The position numbers and the translations under genes were made by a program. The notes beneath the pieces are model-generated. The model did not search any database. It was not told the DNA's origin and saw only the letters and a program-made list of their open reading frames with translations. Shown here in pieces: positions 1-11,243 of a DNA stretch of 64,000 bases; positions within the stretch are counted from its first letter, which is position 1; each line of letters starts with the position of its first letter. The stretch is from Taxillus chinensis. Taxonomy: Eukaryota > Streptophyta > Magnoliopsida > Santalales > Loranthaceae. The stretch lies in contig CM042088.1 of assembly GCA_023512835.1 (NCBI GenBank), positions 32,079,164-32,143,163 on the forward strand, in the 5' to 3' direction.

Positions 1-426
1 ATCAAAACGACGTAGTTTTGATACACACTATAGCCTTCGAATATCCATATATGACAAAATATCCATAATTTCAACATAGTTCTTTGGGAAAAAGTTACAA
101 GGATCACAAAAGCAAGCTAATGGAGGCTGCACGGGACAAAGGCCATTGTCACGGGCACCTCCAAATTCCCTAGGATTTTTCCTTAAGCCTTAGAACAACG
201 TCAGGAAGGCTCCCATGGAAAAAAACTCTGCCCGTGACAACCATTGTCGCGGGCATTGTCGGGCACCTCCTTTTAGGCTCAAATTTTGCCTCAAGCTTCC
301 TCATCATCATAAGAGGTGTTATAGCCAATGTGTGTCGAAATAAAACTCCTCAAAACCCAACAATTTGCTACTCCAAAAGGCAAAACTGCGATTAACTCCT
401 CATGTCCCGGAACACAGGTCCTTACA
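1..426 (-). mobile_element. Element B, 3' LTR (partial, runs off the left edge)
   Basis: This is the promoter-proximal part of a chromovirus LTR in minus orientation. It closely matches 11316-11772, which is the other LTR of the same element. The minus-strand LTR begins TGTAAGGACC at 426 and is preceded by a polypurine tract (427-442 on the complement). A near-palindrome (ATCAAAAC, six-base core with ACGT, GTTTTGAT) lies at 1-22. The rest of the LTR, including the TATA box, lies outside the window. Confidence 0.85.
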
Positions 427-442
427 TCCTCTCCCCTTAAAG
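427..442 (-). other. Polypurine tract of element B
   Basis: On the minus strand an A/G-only run reading AAGGGGAGAGGA directly abuts the LTR start TGTAAGG. This is the expected site for plus-strand DNA priming in an LTR retrotransposon. Confidence 0.8.
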
Positions 443-627
443 ACTTTTCGTCCTTAAAAAGAAAATGTGGAATGAAAGAAAACGACAACCACAACCAATG
501 AATAGACCTCTAACACAAATTAATACACTCCACATGGTCATGCAACGATGTCAAAAGAAATACTCTCAGGTCACATAACCAGTTGGACAAGTACCTGATT
601 ATGTTGATGTTTGCCTTCCTCCCCCCT

Positions 628-2788
628 TCAAGGTTGTTCGTCCTCGAACAGGTCAGGGTAGTGAGCACACATCTCAGCCTCACGTTCCCAAGTCTCTTCC
701 TCCATACCTCGGTGTTTCCACAACACCCCGAACCAATGGAATAGTCTTACCTCACAGCTGCTTCTCGCGCCTATCCAAAATACGGATTGGTGCCTCAACA
801 ACCGTCACATCCTCCTCATTATCCAGAGTACTCCAATCCAACACATGTGTGGGATCTGGATGATATTTTCGCAACTGGGATATATGGAAAACATCATGAA
901 CTCTGCTCAAACTGGGAGGTAATGCCAACCTATAAGCAACAGGTCCAATTCTGCTCAAAATCTCAAACGGTATGTATCAAGGAGACAACTTGGATCCCTT
1001 TCCAAATCTTTTATGCCCCCTCCGTGGAGAAACACGAAGGAATACGTGATCTCCCACCAAAAACTCCATTGGTCGGTGTCGGTGATCCGCATAAGACTTT
1101 TGTCTGCTCTAAGCTGTAAGAAGGCGCTGCCTAATCAGCTATACTTTTATCGTAGCCTCTTGGACCAATTGAGGTCCCAACATAGCTGCCTCTCTAGCTT
1201 CTGCCCAACATAATGGAGACCGATAGGGTCTACCATATAATGCCTCAAACGGGGCCATCCCAATAGAAGACTGGTAGTTGTTATTATAGGCAAACTCTAC
1301 CAGAGGAAGGTGAGAAGCCCATGATCCTCCAAAATCAAGTACACAAGCTCTCAACAAGTCTTCTAATGTTTGAATGGTCCTCTTTAACTGACCATCAGTC
1401 TCAAGATGGAAAACAGTACTCAGATTAAGTCGTGTTCCCAATGCTTCTTGCAAACCACCCCAAAACCGAGATGTAAACCGCGCATCCCTGTCTGAAACAA
1501 TAGACAAAGGCACTCTATGCAATCGGACAATCTCATCAACATACAACTAGCTTAACGTGCCGATAGAGTCTCGCTCCCAGACCGCCAAGAAATGGGCCGA
1601 TTTAGTTAATCGGTCTACAATGACCCAAATCATATCCTTCCTCCCAAAAGTGGTAGGAAGTCCTATCACAAAATCCATGGTAATATGCTCCCACTTCCAC
1701 TCAGCCACAGGCAAAGGCTGCAATTGACCCGCAGGTCATTGGTGCTCTGCCTTAATTTGTTGACAAGTAAGGCACCTGGAAATAAACTCTGCTATACTCC
1801 TCTTCAGTCCCGGCCACTAGAACTGTGCTCGAACGCCATGATACATCTTAGTTCCTCCTGGATGCACAGCCAAACGGGAATGATGAAACTCCCTCATTAT
1901 ATCCTCACATAAGGAAGGCGGTACTATCAGACACCCCTCAAATCTCAACTCATGCTCAACTCCTTTTGTCCAGTCCTCTGACAACTCACCGGCCTCTATC
2001 TGGGCCCGGATCACTTCATAGTCCATGTCCCCCAACTGTCCATCACGGACATGTTGATATAACTCTGGCATCACAGTGATAGGACACAAGATTGCTTCCC
2101 CACTGCTAAAATCAGGCTGTACCTGAAGCACTGCTAACTGTTCCATCATTTTCCATTCTCTCATGAAAACCTCAGCTTTCCCTTTCTACTTAGCGCATCG
2201 GCAACTACATTCCCCTTCCCAGGCGTGTAGGAGAGCATGAAATCAAACATTTGTAGGTACTCTACCCATCTCCTCTGTCTCAAATTCAGGTCTCTTTGGG
2301 TGAAGATATACTGTAGGCTTTTATGGTCAGTGTATACCACAAATTTCTCCCCCAACAGGTAATGTTGCCAAGACTTTAGGGCAAAAATAACTGTTGCTAA
2401 CTCCAGGTCGTGCGTTGGGTAATTTTGCTCATGGGGCTTCAGCTGTCGCGAGCTATATGCTATGACTTTGTGTTCCTGCATCAGAACACACCCCAGTCCA
2501 ACTCGAGATGCATCATAATATACCTCGAATGGTACTCCTTCCTGTGGTAGACTCAACACTGGTGCAGTAGTCAAACGAGTTTTCAACTTCTCAAAAGCTT
2601 GCTGACACTTGTCCGTCCACTCAAATTTGACTCCTTTCCGTGTTAGAGCTGTCATGGGTGCTGCCAACCGAGAAAACCCTTCCACGAAACGCCGGTAATA
2701 CCCTGCCAGACCCAAGAAACTGCGGATCTCAAAAATGTTCGTGGGCTTCTTCCAAGATGATACCGACTCAATCTTGGTTGGGTCCACT
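628..2788 (-). pseudogene. Element B pol fragment: RT C-terminus, RNase H, integrase, chromodomain (broken)
   Basis: Reading leftward from 2788 there is the RT connection region ([19 protein letters not shown]), RNase H ([14 protein letters not shown], then [13 protein letters not shown] and ADALSRKGK near 2190), the integrase zinc-binding region (HHSRLAVHPGGTKMY near 1850), and the integrase core ([16 protein letters not shown]). After that come the [11 protein letters not shown] module and a chromodomain that ends at a TGA at 628-630. The gene is dead: there is a frameshift near 2161, a TAG at 1817-1819 in place of Trp, another TAG near 1547 in place of Gln, and a stop in the chromodomain. 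The third catalytic integrase residue is Lys instead of Glu (GQLKRTIQ against GQTERTNQ in element A). Protease, gag and the front of RT are missing; element A begins at 2789. The arrangement is typical of Tekay/Del chromoviruses. Confidence 0.9.
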
Positions 2789-3194
2789 TGTAATGTCCCG
2801 CATTTTTGGGATGTGAGGAGTGTGTCACAGTTTTGCCGTTTTGGGTGGAAATTGTTGGGTTTTAGGGAGTTTTCTTTCCACACACTTTGGCTTAATCATC
2901 TTGTATGTTGATAAGCAAGCAAAAGGCAAAGTTTGAGCCCAATTGGGAGTGCATGTGAGAATGCTTTTCACGTGCAAGGAGATTTTTGCATGGGAGCCTT
3001 CCTTATGTTGTTCCAAGGCTTGTGGTGAAATTCTAGAGCATTTGGAGGTGCCCGTGAGAATGCACATGAGAATGCTTTCTCACGTGTAGCCTCCATTACC
3101 TTTGTTTTGTTGTTCTGATCCTCTTTTGCTAAAAGACCATGGTGAAATTATGAGTGCTTTGTTCTATGTGGTTGCAAAAAGGTTGTAGTCTGTC

Positions 3195-3274
3195 ATCAAA
3201 ACTACGTCGTTTTGATATTGGGATTCATTTAATCAAAACTACGTCGTTTTGGGGTTTGAGTTGTTTATATAAAG
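3195..3274 (+). promoter_or_regulatory. Element A LTR core promoter
   Basis: Two copies of an inverted-repeat box (arms ATCAAAAC and GTTTTGAT, core TACGTC; the second lacks its last bases) stand just upstream of TATATAAAG at 3266-3274. The same order recurs in the 3' LTR (9856-9935), in element H (61377-61455) and, on the other strand, in element B. An ACGT core is typical of bZIP sites; binding here is inferred. Confidence 0.65.
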
Positions 3275-3339
3275 AGGTGAAGACTCCTTGTTTTAGGCTT
3301 AGGGTTCTCTCCCCCCTGCCCCCCCCCCCACCCCCACCC

Positions 3340-3342
<3 letters not shown>

Positions 3343-3390
<48 letters not shown>
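3343..3390 (+). repeat. (GA)n microsatellite in the LTR leader
   Basis: A pure GA run of about 24 units lies roughly 70 bp downstream of the TATA box, so it would fall in the transcribed leader. Similar GA/CT runs sit at the same place in LTRs J, G and H. Confidence 0.9.
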
Positions 3391-3394
<4 letters not shown>

Positions 3395-3873
3395 AGGAAG
3401 GGGAGTCGCTAGTTTCCTTCGGAGCGTCTTGCGTGGGGAGGACGGCGTCCGGCGCGGGAACAAGGAGGACTCCGCTAGGGTTGGGGTTTAACCTCTTCTT
3501 GTGCTTTCCGGGGTTAAGCCTTGTGGTTAATTTGTAAAGTTTCTATTGTTATTGCTATAATACTTATATCTAAATTCATATAGGTGTGATCTCCTATATG
3601 AATGTTGGCCTTCAATGGCGTTTTGGTGTGATTCTGATGTTGGGTGGACAATGCATGTTAAATGTTCGATAAAATGCCTGTGTGAATATGTCTGTGTGTA
3701 TATGCCCAGTATGTGTTTGATAATATGCCAGTAAGGCTAGAATTGTGAGTTGGAAAAAGGGTGCATGCCAAGTGTTTGTTTTTATGCCTGAGTGACTGGG
3801 TTTGTACATTTGTGAATGTGTGCCTGCTAAGTGTTTGGTTTTATGCCTGAGTGGCTATGTGTACTATGTTTGT

Positions 3874-4020
3874 GAAACCCGGTGGTTGTGGAAGCCTAGG
3901 ATTGTTTTATGAAACCCAGTGGCTGTGGAAGCCCGAGATTGTTTTGTGAAACCCGGTGGTTGTGGAAGCCCGAGACCGTTCTTGGAACCCGGTGGCTGTG
4001 GAAGCCTAGGACGGTTCGAA
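3874..4020 (+). repeat. Minisatellite in element A 5' LTR, about 37-bp unit, four copies
   Basis: The unit begins GAAACCCGGTGGTTGTGGAA and repeats four times, the last copies being shorter. LTRs H and J have unrelated minisatellites in the same relative position. Confidence 0.85.
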
Positions 4021-4555
4021 ACCCCGTGGAAACCCGCCCGGGACTTCGCTCATGTACTAGCTTCGTGTGGCTGTTTGAAATATTTATTTTTGCTGATGGC
4101 TTACTATTATAGTTGTTGATATAATTGTATCACGACACTGCACTTATACACACGGCATGTAAATGCTAGGAGCATGGGATGGGTTGGGGAGACATGATCC
4201 CTACTGAGTTGTGGTTGCTCACCCCTCCTACCGTGTTGTTTTCTTACAGGAACCTACAGGCGTTAGGTGGGCACACCAAGTTGGGAGACCTGCCTGTGGC
4301 TTGCTTATTGTTATTTGAGTTTTGTTGTTTTTGTGAGCTTTGTAACCCCAGTGGGGAGATATTGTAATGAGGAGTTTAATGTAATAAAAGCATGTTTGGA
4401 CACGTTTGTAAGGTTTGAACTTAATATATATATGGTTTTGTCTCTGAGTTTGAAATGTAAAGTGTATGTTGTATTCTACCCCCTTTATCCAAACTTGGGT
4501 AAAGGGAGGGTCACGTTCCGGTCTCCTCGGGTTGGAAATCCGGGGCGTGACAGTA

Positions 4556-4573
4556 TGGTATCAAAGCATGGTC
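4556..4573 (+). other. Primer binding site of element A (tRNA-Met type)
   Basis: TGGTATCAAAGC begins three bases after the LTR end. It matches the initiator tRNA-Met primer site except for one A in place of G (element H has TGGTATCAGAGC). Confidence 0.85.
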
Positions 4574-5072
4574 TAGTTGGACTAGGGTAGTGGGCGGACC
4601 TGGTTATCTTAAGTCCTTTGGAGGAGCCTAGAGGGACATGCCTGATCAACATGGTCTTCTTTGAGCCTCTAAGGTGTACTTGGGATAATCCAGTCTTGTG
4701 GTAGGGTTTGCATGCATGGGCATTAGGGCACTAGTTGCATTTGCTTATGTGTGTTTGTGTGGATGCTGTACATGTGGAAAAAAATGCTATGTGCAATGTG
4801 GATTGAACTGTGACAACGTGACATGTGATTAAGTGTGAAATGTGCAACTCTGAATTATCTTGAAATATCTTGAGCATGACTACAAGGAAAGGTCCTTGTT
4901 TATTTAAGGTGTGTGCGCTGTGAATTGAACTGTGTGCAATGTTGATTGATGCAATGTGTGAAATGTGTGTGATGCCATGTACTACTTGACTTGATAATGA
5001 GGTAGAAGTAGTGAAACTCGATAGTTGTCGAACGCATTCTGACGTTTGTGCTTCTTACTTCATGTAGTAAGA
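4574..5072 (+). other. Element A untranslated leader
   Basis: Non-coding stretch between the primer site and the gag start. It is similar to 62754-63150 in element H. I see no ORF or other element in it. Confidence 0.7.
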
Positions 5073-6338
5073 ATGCCACCGAGGAGAGTGACACGTGCGT
5101 CCGGGGCAGTGGCAGATGAGTCATCTGCCCATGAGTGTCCGGCTGCGGGGCAGTCCGTTGGAGGACATGCGCTGTTGCTGGCGCAGCTGCGAGAGGGCAT
5201 CCGACTGGAAGTCCAAGAACTAAGAGAAGGCATATGGCAAGAAGTTCGGGAGGAGGTGCGCCGTGAGATGGCGGCACAGCAAGTGGTGCAACCACCACCA
5301 CCACTACCAGTGGGGGGGCTATCTCGTGAGCGTGAGGGTTCGCTGAGTGGCATACCGACTCGTGCAGAGGATGACATGGTGACACGGTTACGAAAGGAAC
5401 AACCTCCAAGGTTCAAGGGAGAAGGGGACCCAGTCTTAGCTGAGCACTGGATGAGGCAGATCGAACATGTGTTTTCCTTTCTCCTACCCTGGGAGGGGGA
5501 TAAGGTGAGACTGGCCATTCGGCAGCTAGAGGGGAGTGCCCTGGAGTGGTGGTTGAGTGTCGCGGGGAGCCGTGCGGTGCAATTCATGCTTTGGGAGGAG
5601 TTCTTGCAGCTCTTCCATGATGAGTTCTTCCCGGAGTCTTTAAGGTGGCAGAAGAGGGAGGAGTTTGGCAGCTTGAGGCAAGGATCAAGGACGCTACCTG
5701 AGTATGAGCGAGAGTTCCGGAGCTTGAGTAGGTTTGCCCCCGAGATTGTGGCAAAGGAGGACCTGAAGACCCACAAGTTCACTTTGGGCCTTAGGCCAGC
5801 CCTTAGGCAGAGAGTGGCGATCTTGCGCTTGAGGAGTTATGCTGAGGTTGTGGAGACGGCTCGTATCGCTGAGAGAGAGCTGGATGATGGGAGGCAGGCC
5901 CATCAGGGTCGCTAGTTGCAGGGCGGATCTGAACGTGATTTGGGACCCAAGAGGCCCAAGACCGAAGAGAGGGACAATAGTTCCTTCCGCAGCAGGGGAC
6001 AAACATCAGTGCACCCAGGGAGGTCTAGCTTTGGCGATAACAGACAGGGAGGTCCATCAGGAGGTCTCCCCAGTGGCTGTCATTGCTGTGGGGAGCAGGG
6101 CCACTTCAGGAGGGAGTGTCCAAAGAAAGACTGGAAATGCAATAGTTGTGGACGAGAGGGCCACCTGAGCCGGGTTTGCCGGAGTGCCAACAAGGGAGTT
6201 GGAGGCATGGCATCCAGCACGAGGAGTGATGCCAATTTCCGTGCACCTGCAGAGAGACCAGCTTATCAGTGGCAGGCTAGTCAGGCCAGATCGAACCAGA
6301 CCCGACCCCAGGGAAGACTGGAGCGACAGCAGAACTGA
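5073..6338 (+). pseudogene. Element A gag (broken by one stop)
   Basis: The start MPPRRVTRASGAVADES matches that of element H at 63151. A central Retrotrans_gag domain follows, with WMRQIEHVF near codon 130, LEGSALEWW, and FLQLFHDEFFPE. After the TAG at 5913-5915 (a CAG Gln codon in element H) the same frame continues to two zinc knuckles of CX2CX4HX4C form: CHCCGEQGHFRREC near 6080 and CNSCGREGHLSRVC near 6140. It would form the virus-like particle and bind the RNA. Total length is about 420 codons. Minus-strand ORFs over this region are antisense shadows. Confidence 0.9.
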
Positions 6339-6509
6339 AGCTGGAGGCAGCCATGGCGGGAAGCGCCCAGTGAGTGAGCCGACCAGTGGCACAGGCCAAG
6401 GGAGGGTGTTTGTGCTGGAGGCAACGTACCAGGAGGAGGCTGAGCTACCACCCCCACTGGCTGAGGGTGGAGCAGGACCATCGGTGGCATTTCACCCTGG
6501 GGTGCTCCG
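6339..6509 (+). other. Deletion scar between gag and RT in element A
   Basis: The frame runs from the end of gag through [18 protein letters not shown] and then directly into [15 protein letters not shown] of RT. The aspartic protease and the first part of RT, normally several hundred codons, are missing. Element G, a relative, still has the end of its protease and the front of RT at 60393-60824. Confidence 0.7.
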
Positions 6510-9156
6510 GTGCTCTTTACAAAGAAGGCAGATGGCACGCTACGCCTTTGCATCGACTATAGGAAGCTGAACTCGGTGACTGTAAAGAACAAGTACCCTT
6601 TGCCTCGGATAGATGACCTGTTTGACCAGTTGAGTGGAGCCCGGTGGTTTTCCAAGATAGACCTACGGTCGGGGTATCATCAGTTGAGGGTTAGGGCGGA
6701 GGACATCCCTAAGACTGCTTTTCGCTGCAGGTATGGGCACTATGAGTGGGTAGTGATGCCTTTCGGGCTCACTAATGCGCCGACAGTGTTAATACATTTG
6801 ATGAACCAGGTCTTTGCTCCATACTTGGATTCGTTCGTAGTGGTGTTTATAGACGATATCTTGGTATATTCCAAGACCGAGAGGGAGCATGTGGAGCATC
6901 TGGCAACAGTGTTGCAAACCTTGAGGGATCAGTGGTTGTTTGCTAAGTTTAGCAAATGCGAGTTTTAGATGCAGGAGGTCCATTTTCTTGGCCATGTGGT
7001 GTCCGCTGAGGGAGTAAGGGTAGACCCAGCCAAGATTGAGGCTGTGGCATCGTGGGAAAGGCCAACCAATGTTTTCGAGATTCGTAGTTTTCTTGGCTTA
7101 GCAGGCTATTACCGTCATTTTGTAGAGGGATTCTCCCATTTGGCAGCTCCTATGACGGCGTTGACCCGAAAGGGAGTGAAATTTGAGTGGAGTGATAAGT
7201 GTCAGCAGGCGTTTGAGGCTCTCAAAACCCGTTTGACTACTGCACCGGTGTTGAGGTTACCTCGGGAGGATATCCCATATGAGGTATATTGTGATGTGTC
7301 CAGGGTTGGCTTGGGGTGTGTGCTTATGCAGGAGCACAGTGTGGTAGCTTATAGGTCGAGGCAGCTAAAGTCTCATGAGCAGAATTATCCTACTCATGAT
7401 CTTGAGTTGGCAGCTGTCATCTTTGCCTTGAAAAGTTGGCAACATTACCTTTTAGGGGAGAAGTTCATAGTGTTTTTTTGACCACAAGAGCCTTCAGTAC
7501 ATCTTTACTCAGAAGGACTTGAATTTGAGGCAGAGGAGATGGGTGGAGTATTTGCAGACCTTTGACTTTACTCTTGCCTATACCTCGGGCAAGGGTAATG
7601 TTGTGGCTGATGCGCTGAGCAGAAAAGGGAAGGCTGAGGTGGCCGTGAGAGAGTGGAAGCTGATGGAGCAGTTGGCGATGTTGCAGCTGCATCCTGTTGT
7701 TCGTGATGGTGGGACAGTCCTGAGTCCTCTGGTTGTTGTGCCTGAGTTGTACCAGCGCGTCCGGGAGGGACAATTGGGTGACATTGAGGCTAGTGAGCTA
7801 TCTACGGACTGGACAGAGGGTCCTGAGCATGAGTTGTCTTTTCAGGGGCGGCTAGTAGTGGCTTCTTCTCTTCGGGACGAGGTGATGAGGGAGTTTCATC
7901 AGTCTAAGCTTGCTGTGCATCCAGGGGGTACAAAGATGTATCACGCGCTTCGGGCACACTTTTAGTGGCTTGGGATGAAACGAGATGTAGCTGCTTTTGT
8001 TTCGAGGTGCCTCACTTGTCAACAAGTGAAGGCTGAGCACCAGAGGCTAGCAGGCATGTTACAGCCGTTGCCAGTATCCGAGTGGAAGTGGGACCACATA
8101 GCGATGGACTTTGTAACTGGACTTCCACCCACCGCTGGGCGGAAGGACATGATTTGGGTGATTATGGACCGGCTGACTAAGTCAGCCCATTTTCTTGCTG
8201 TCCGCGAGCGGGATTCCATCGGGGCCTTAAGTCAGCTGTATGTGAACGAGGTGGTGCGACTACATGGGGTACCATCATCAATTGTGTCCGATAGGGAATC
8301 GCGGTTTACTTCTCGTTTTTGGGCAGGCTTACAGGAGGCTATGGGGACAAAGCTTAACTTGAGTACAGCCTTTCACCTTGAGACTGACGGTCAGACTGAG
8401 AGGACAAATCAGACTTTGGAGGACATGTTACGGGCCTATGTGTTAGATTTTGGGGGTTCGTGGGCAACTCACCTTCCTTTGGTGGAGTTTGCTTACAACA
8501 ACAGTTCTCAGGCATCCATTGGGATGGCTCCTTTTGAGGCGTTATATGGGCGGCCATGTCGATCACCTTTGTGTTGGACCGAGGTGGGGGAGACAGCTCT
8601 CTTTGGACCATAGTTGGTTCAAGAGGCTACCGAGAAGGTTAAGTTGATTCGTCAGTGGTTGTTATCAGCTCAGAGTTGGCAGAAATCCTATGCGGATCAG
8701 CAGCGGCGACCTTTGGAGTTTTCTGTGGGAGATCATGTATTTCTCCGTGTCTCTCCACGATGTGGACATCGGCGCTTTGGGAGAGGTTCGAAACTCTCTC
8801 CCCGGTTCGTTGGTCCTTTTGAAGTTCTCGCTCGTGTGGGACCTGTCGCTTACCGATTAGCATTGCCACCGCGATTGAGTCGAGTGCACAATGTGTTCCA
8901 CGTGTCCCAGTTGAGGAAGTATCATCCTGACCCTGCTCATGTGATTGATTGGGGGACATTGGACATTGAGGATGACATGTCCATTGTTGAGGCCCCTATC
9001 CGCATCCTAGATCGGTGGGAGAAGCTTTTGCGTGGTCGTGCTATCCCTTTGGTACGTGTACTGTGGCAGCACCGTGGCATTGAGGAAGAGACTTGGGAAT
9101 GGGAATCTTTGATGCGTGAGCAACACCCAGAGTTGTTCGAGGACGAACACTCTTAA
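6510..9156 (+). pseudogene. Element A pol: RT, RNase H, integrase, chromodomain (broken)
   Basis: RT starts late at [20 protein letters not shown] and keeps its active site [10 protein letters not shown] near 6850. A TAG at 6966-6968 replaces Trp. RNase H follows ([14 protein letters not shown] near 7290), with a frameshift near 7480 in a T-run. The integrase has HPGGTKMYH, a TAG at 7963-7965 where relatives have the first Trp of YWWPGM, then CLTCQQVK and the core residues MDFVTG (8105), VSDRES (8286) and GQTERTNQ (8391). A further TAG lies at 8611-8613. The C-terminus is a group II chromodomain (ILDRWEKLLRG, VRVLWQHRGIEEETWEWES) ending at 9156. Chromodomains of this type are thought to direct integration to heterochromatin. 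Confidence 0.92.
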
Positions 9157-9424
9157 GGGTGGAGGGGTGGCTGTTGGTTGGTGTTTTTTTTATTTCCTTT
9201 TGACTTTTATTTGTATTGAATGTGTTAATGAAATGTGTTTGTGATGGGTACTTGTGACATGTGGATGTGTTTCCATGGATTGTGATGCATGTGGTTGTGG
9301 ACTGTGGTGGCACTTTGTGTTATGTGCTATTGTGTACAATGTGCGGTGTATGACCCATTTGGGTGTTCTGGCTTGCTGTGTGGTTTTCCTTGCATTTTGT
9401 TTCTTTTCGAGGACGAAAAGTCTT
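9157..9424 (+). other. Element A 3' untranslated region
   Basis: No coding signal. TTCGAGGACGAA occurs at about 9137-9148, at the end of pol, and again at about 9407-9418 beside the polypurine tract. Confidence 0.6.
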
Positions 9425-9437
9425 AAGAGGGAGAGGA
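9425..9437 (+). other. Polypurine tract of element A
   Basis: AAGAGGGAGAGGA abuts the TGTAATG start of the 3' LTR at 9438. Confidence 0.88.
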
Positions 9438-10250
9438 TGTAATGTCCCGCATTTTTGGGACGTGAGGAGTGTGTCACAGTTTTGCCGTTTTGGGTGGAAA
9501 TTGTTGGGTTTTAGGGAGTTTTCTTTCCATACACTTTGGCTTAATCATCTTGTATGTTGATATGCAAGCAAGAGGCAAAGCTTGAGCCCAAATGGGAGTG
9601 CACGTGAGAATGCACGTGAGAATGCTTTTCACGTGCAAGGAGATTTTTACATGGGAGCCTTCCTAATGTTGTTCCAAGGCTTGTGGTGAAATTCTAGAGC
9701 ATTTGGAGATGCCCGTCAGAATGCACGTGAGAATGCTTTCTCACGTGCAGCCTCCATTACCTTTGTTTTGTTGTTCTGATCCTCTTTTGCTAAAAGACCA
9801 TGGTGAAATTATGAGTGCTTTGTTCTGTGTGGTTGCAAAAAGGCTGTAGTCTGTCATCAAAACTACGTCGTTTTGATGCTGGGATTCATTTAATCAAAAC
9901 TATGTCGTTTTGGGGTTTGAGTTGTCTATATAAAGAGGTGAAGACTCCTTGTTTTAGGTTTAGGGTTCTCTTCAGCTATTGCAGCCGTCGTAGAGAAAGA
10001 GAGAGAGCGAGAGAGAGAGAGGGAAGGAAGGGAAGCTGCTGGTTGCTGCCGGAGCGTCTTGCGTGGGGAGGACGGCGTCTAGCGCGGGAACAAGGAGGAT
10101 CTGCTTTAAGGTAGGGGTTCTGCCTTTCCTGGTCTGTTCCGGGGTTAAGCCCTGTGGTTAATTTGTAAAGTTTCTATTGTTATTGCTATAATACTTATAT
10201 GTAAATTCATATAGGTGTGATGTCTTATATGAATGTTGGCCTTTAATGGC
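9438..10250 (+). repeat. Element A 3' LTR, truncated
   Basis: It matches the 5' LTR from TGTAATG up to the sequence equivalent to about 3619, then stops abruptly. The (GA)n run is shorter than in the 5' LTR. A TATA box lies at 9927-9935 and a clean donor-like AAG|GTAGGG at 10108-10116. The last 940 bp or so of the LTR, with minisatellite and acceptor motif, are missing. Confidence 0.9.
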
Positions 10251-10821
10251 CATCACCTCCTCGGACGCCATACCTACCCTCAGGAATGGGTGCAAACTTA
10301 GCCCACCGTCGTGAGTGCTACACCGAGACTCAGGACCGCAGTCCTGGCCAAATCTCAAAGGGTCTAGTAATTGTGCCTGGCCCATAACTCAGTTCAACCC
10401 ACATGTATTTGGGTACTCAATCTCAATCACAAATTCAAAGCATCTCAACAAGTACATCTCAGTAAACACAGCTCAAGCGCAAGTGTATCTCAGTAATGCA
10501 ACTCACGCATACATCTCAATTTAGTACAAGGTACTCAGCAATATATTTCAATTCAGTACAAGGTACTCAGCAACATATCTCAATTTAGTACAAGGTACTC
10601 AGCAACATATCTCAATTCAAACATGTTAATATAGCTCAGCAAGCATAACTTAGGCATAACAATATAACTCAACAGTGCACTCAGCTCATGCAGTGCAGCA
10701 ACATTCTCAATAATAGTCACAGTTTACAATTTTACCTATTTAGGTGTTGTTGAATTGTTTTGGCAAGTTTTTTTTTAGGCAAACTCAACTCATGGACATC
10801 ATGCAAATCAATTCTTTTCTC

Positions 10822-10859
<38 letters not shown>

Positions 10860-10884
10860 TCTCATATTAATCCAACACATGCAT

Positions 10885-10930
<46 letters not shown>

Positions 10931-11198
10931 GTATATTCATCATCTGATTCACAAAATTGGGGTTAAGAGAAGAATCACAACAGATCCATTGCCAAAATTC
11001 CAGAATTTATTTATCACAGGTGAAAATCCAGAATTTGGGAGGGGTACAAGGGTTGACAACGAATCCCTACCTCCAGAATTTGGGAATACAACAGATCGTT
11101 GTATCCTAGCTACCTCAACGCCTCTGGTCTCCCGTCGTCAGTAGGAACCTTAGATCGTCAGCCTTGGATTGTCCCTCTCTCTCTCTCTCTGGCCATCT

Positions 11199-11243
<45 letters not shown>

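Larger units (their letters stand above)
2789..4552 (+). repeat. Element A 5' LTR
   Basis: It starts TGTAATGTCCCGC and ends GGGGCGTGACA, about 1764 bp. In order it holds a U3 with CACGTG-like motifs, two near-palindromic boxes (3195-3216 and 3232-3250), a TATA box at 3266-3274, a (GA)n tract (about 3343-3390), a minisatellite (3874-4020), and a conserved module that ends in a splice-acceptor-like TTTTCTTACAGG at about 4239-4250. Confidence 0.9.
2789..10250 (+). mobile_element. Element A: Tekay/Del-type chromovirus inserted in element B
   Basis: The 5' LTR (2789-4552), tRNA-Met primer site, gag, pol with chromodomain, polypurine tract and a truncated 3' LTR (9438-10250) are in the canonical order. 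The element interrupts the minus-strand pol of B. The five bases before it are CCACT; the matching duplication on the right is absent because the 3' LTR is cut at 10250. The protease and the front of RT are deleted. The two LTRs differ by several percent in their shared 810 bp by eye, so the insertion is not very recent. Confidence 0.92.

Noticed and set aside
2789..2883. N-terminal part of the minus-strand ORF 2161-2883
   Set aside because: The residues from 2883 to 2789 are translated from the LTR of element A read backwards. The real pol sequence of B begins at 2788.
3154..3537. ORFs across LTR leaders (also 9815-10114, 38735-39604, 61431-61640)
   Set aside because: They read through GA or CT microsatellites (Arg-Glu or Ser-Leu repeats) within LTRs and differ between copies.
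4556..4573. tRNA genes suggested by tRNA-like matches at 4556, 20332, 48119, 62736
   Set aside because: Each is only 12-18 bases, directly after an LTR, and is a primer binding site. No cloverleaf follows.
5060..5782. 240-codon minus-strand ORF, and its counterpart at 63138-63854
   Set aside because: Both are antisense to gag of elements A and H, have Ser/Arg-rich composition and no domain, and are explained by codon bias of gag.
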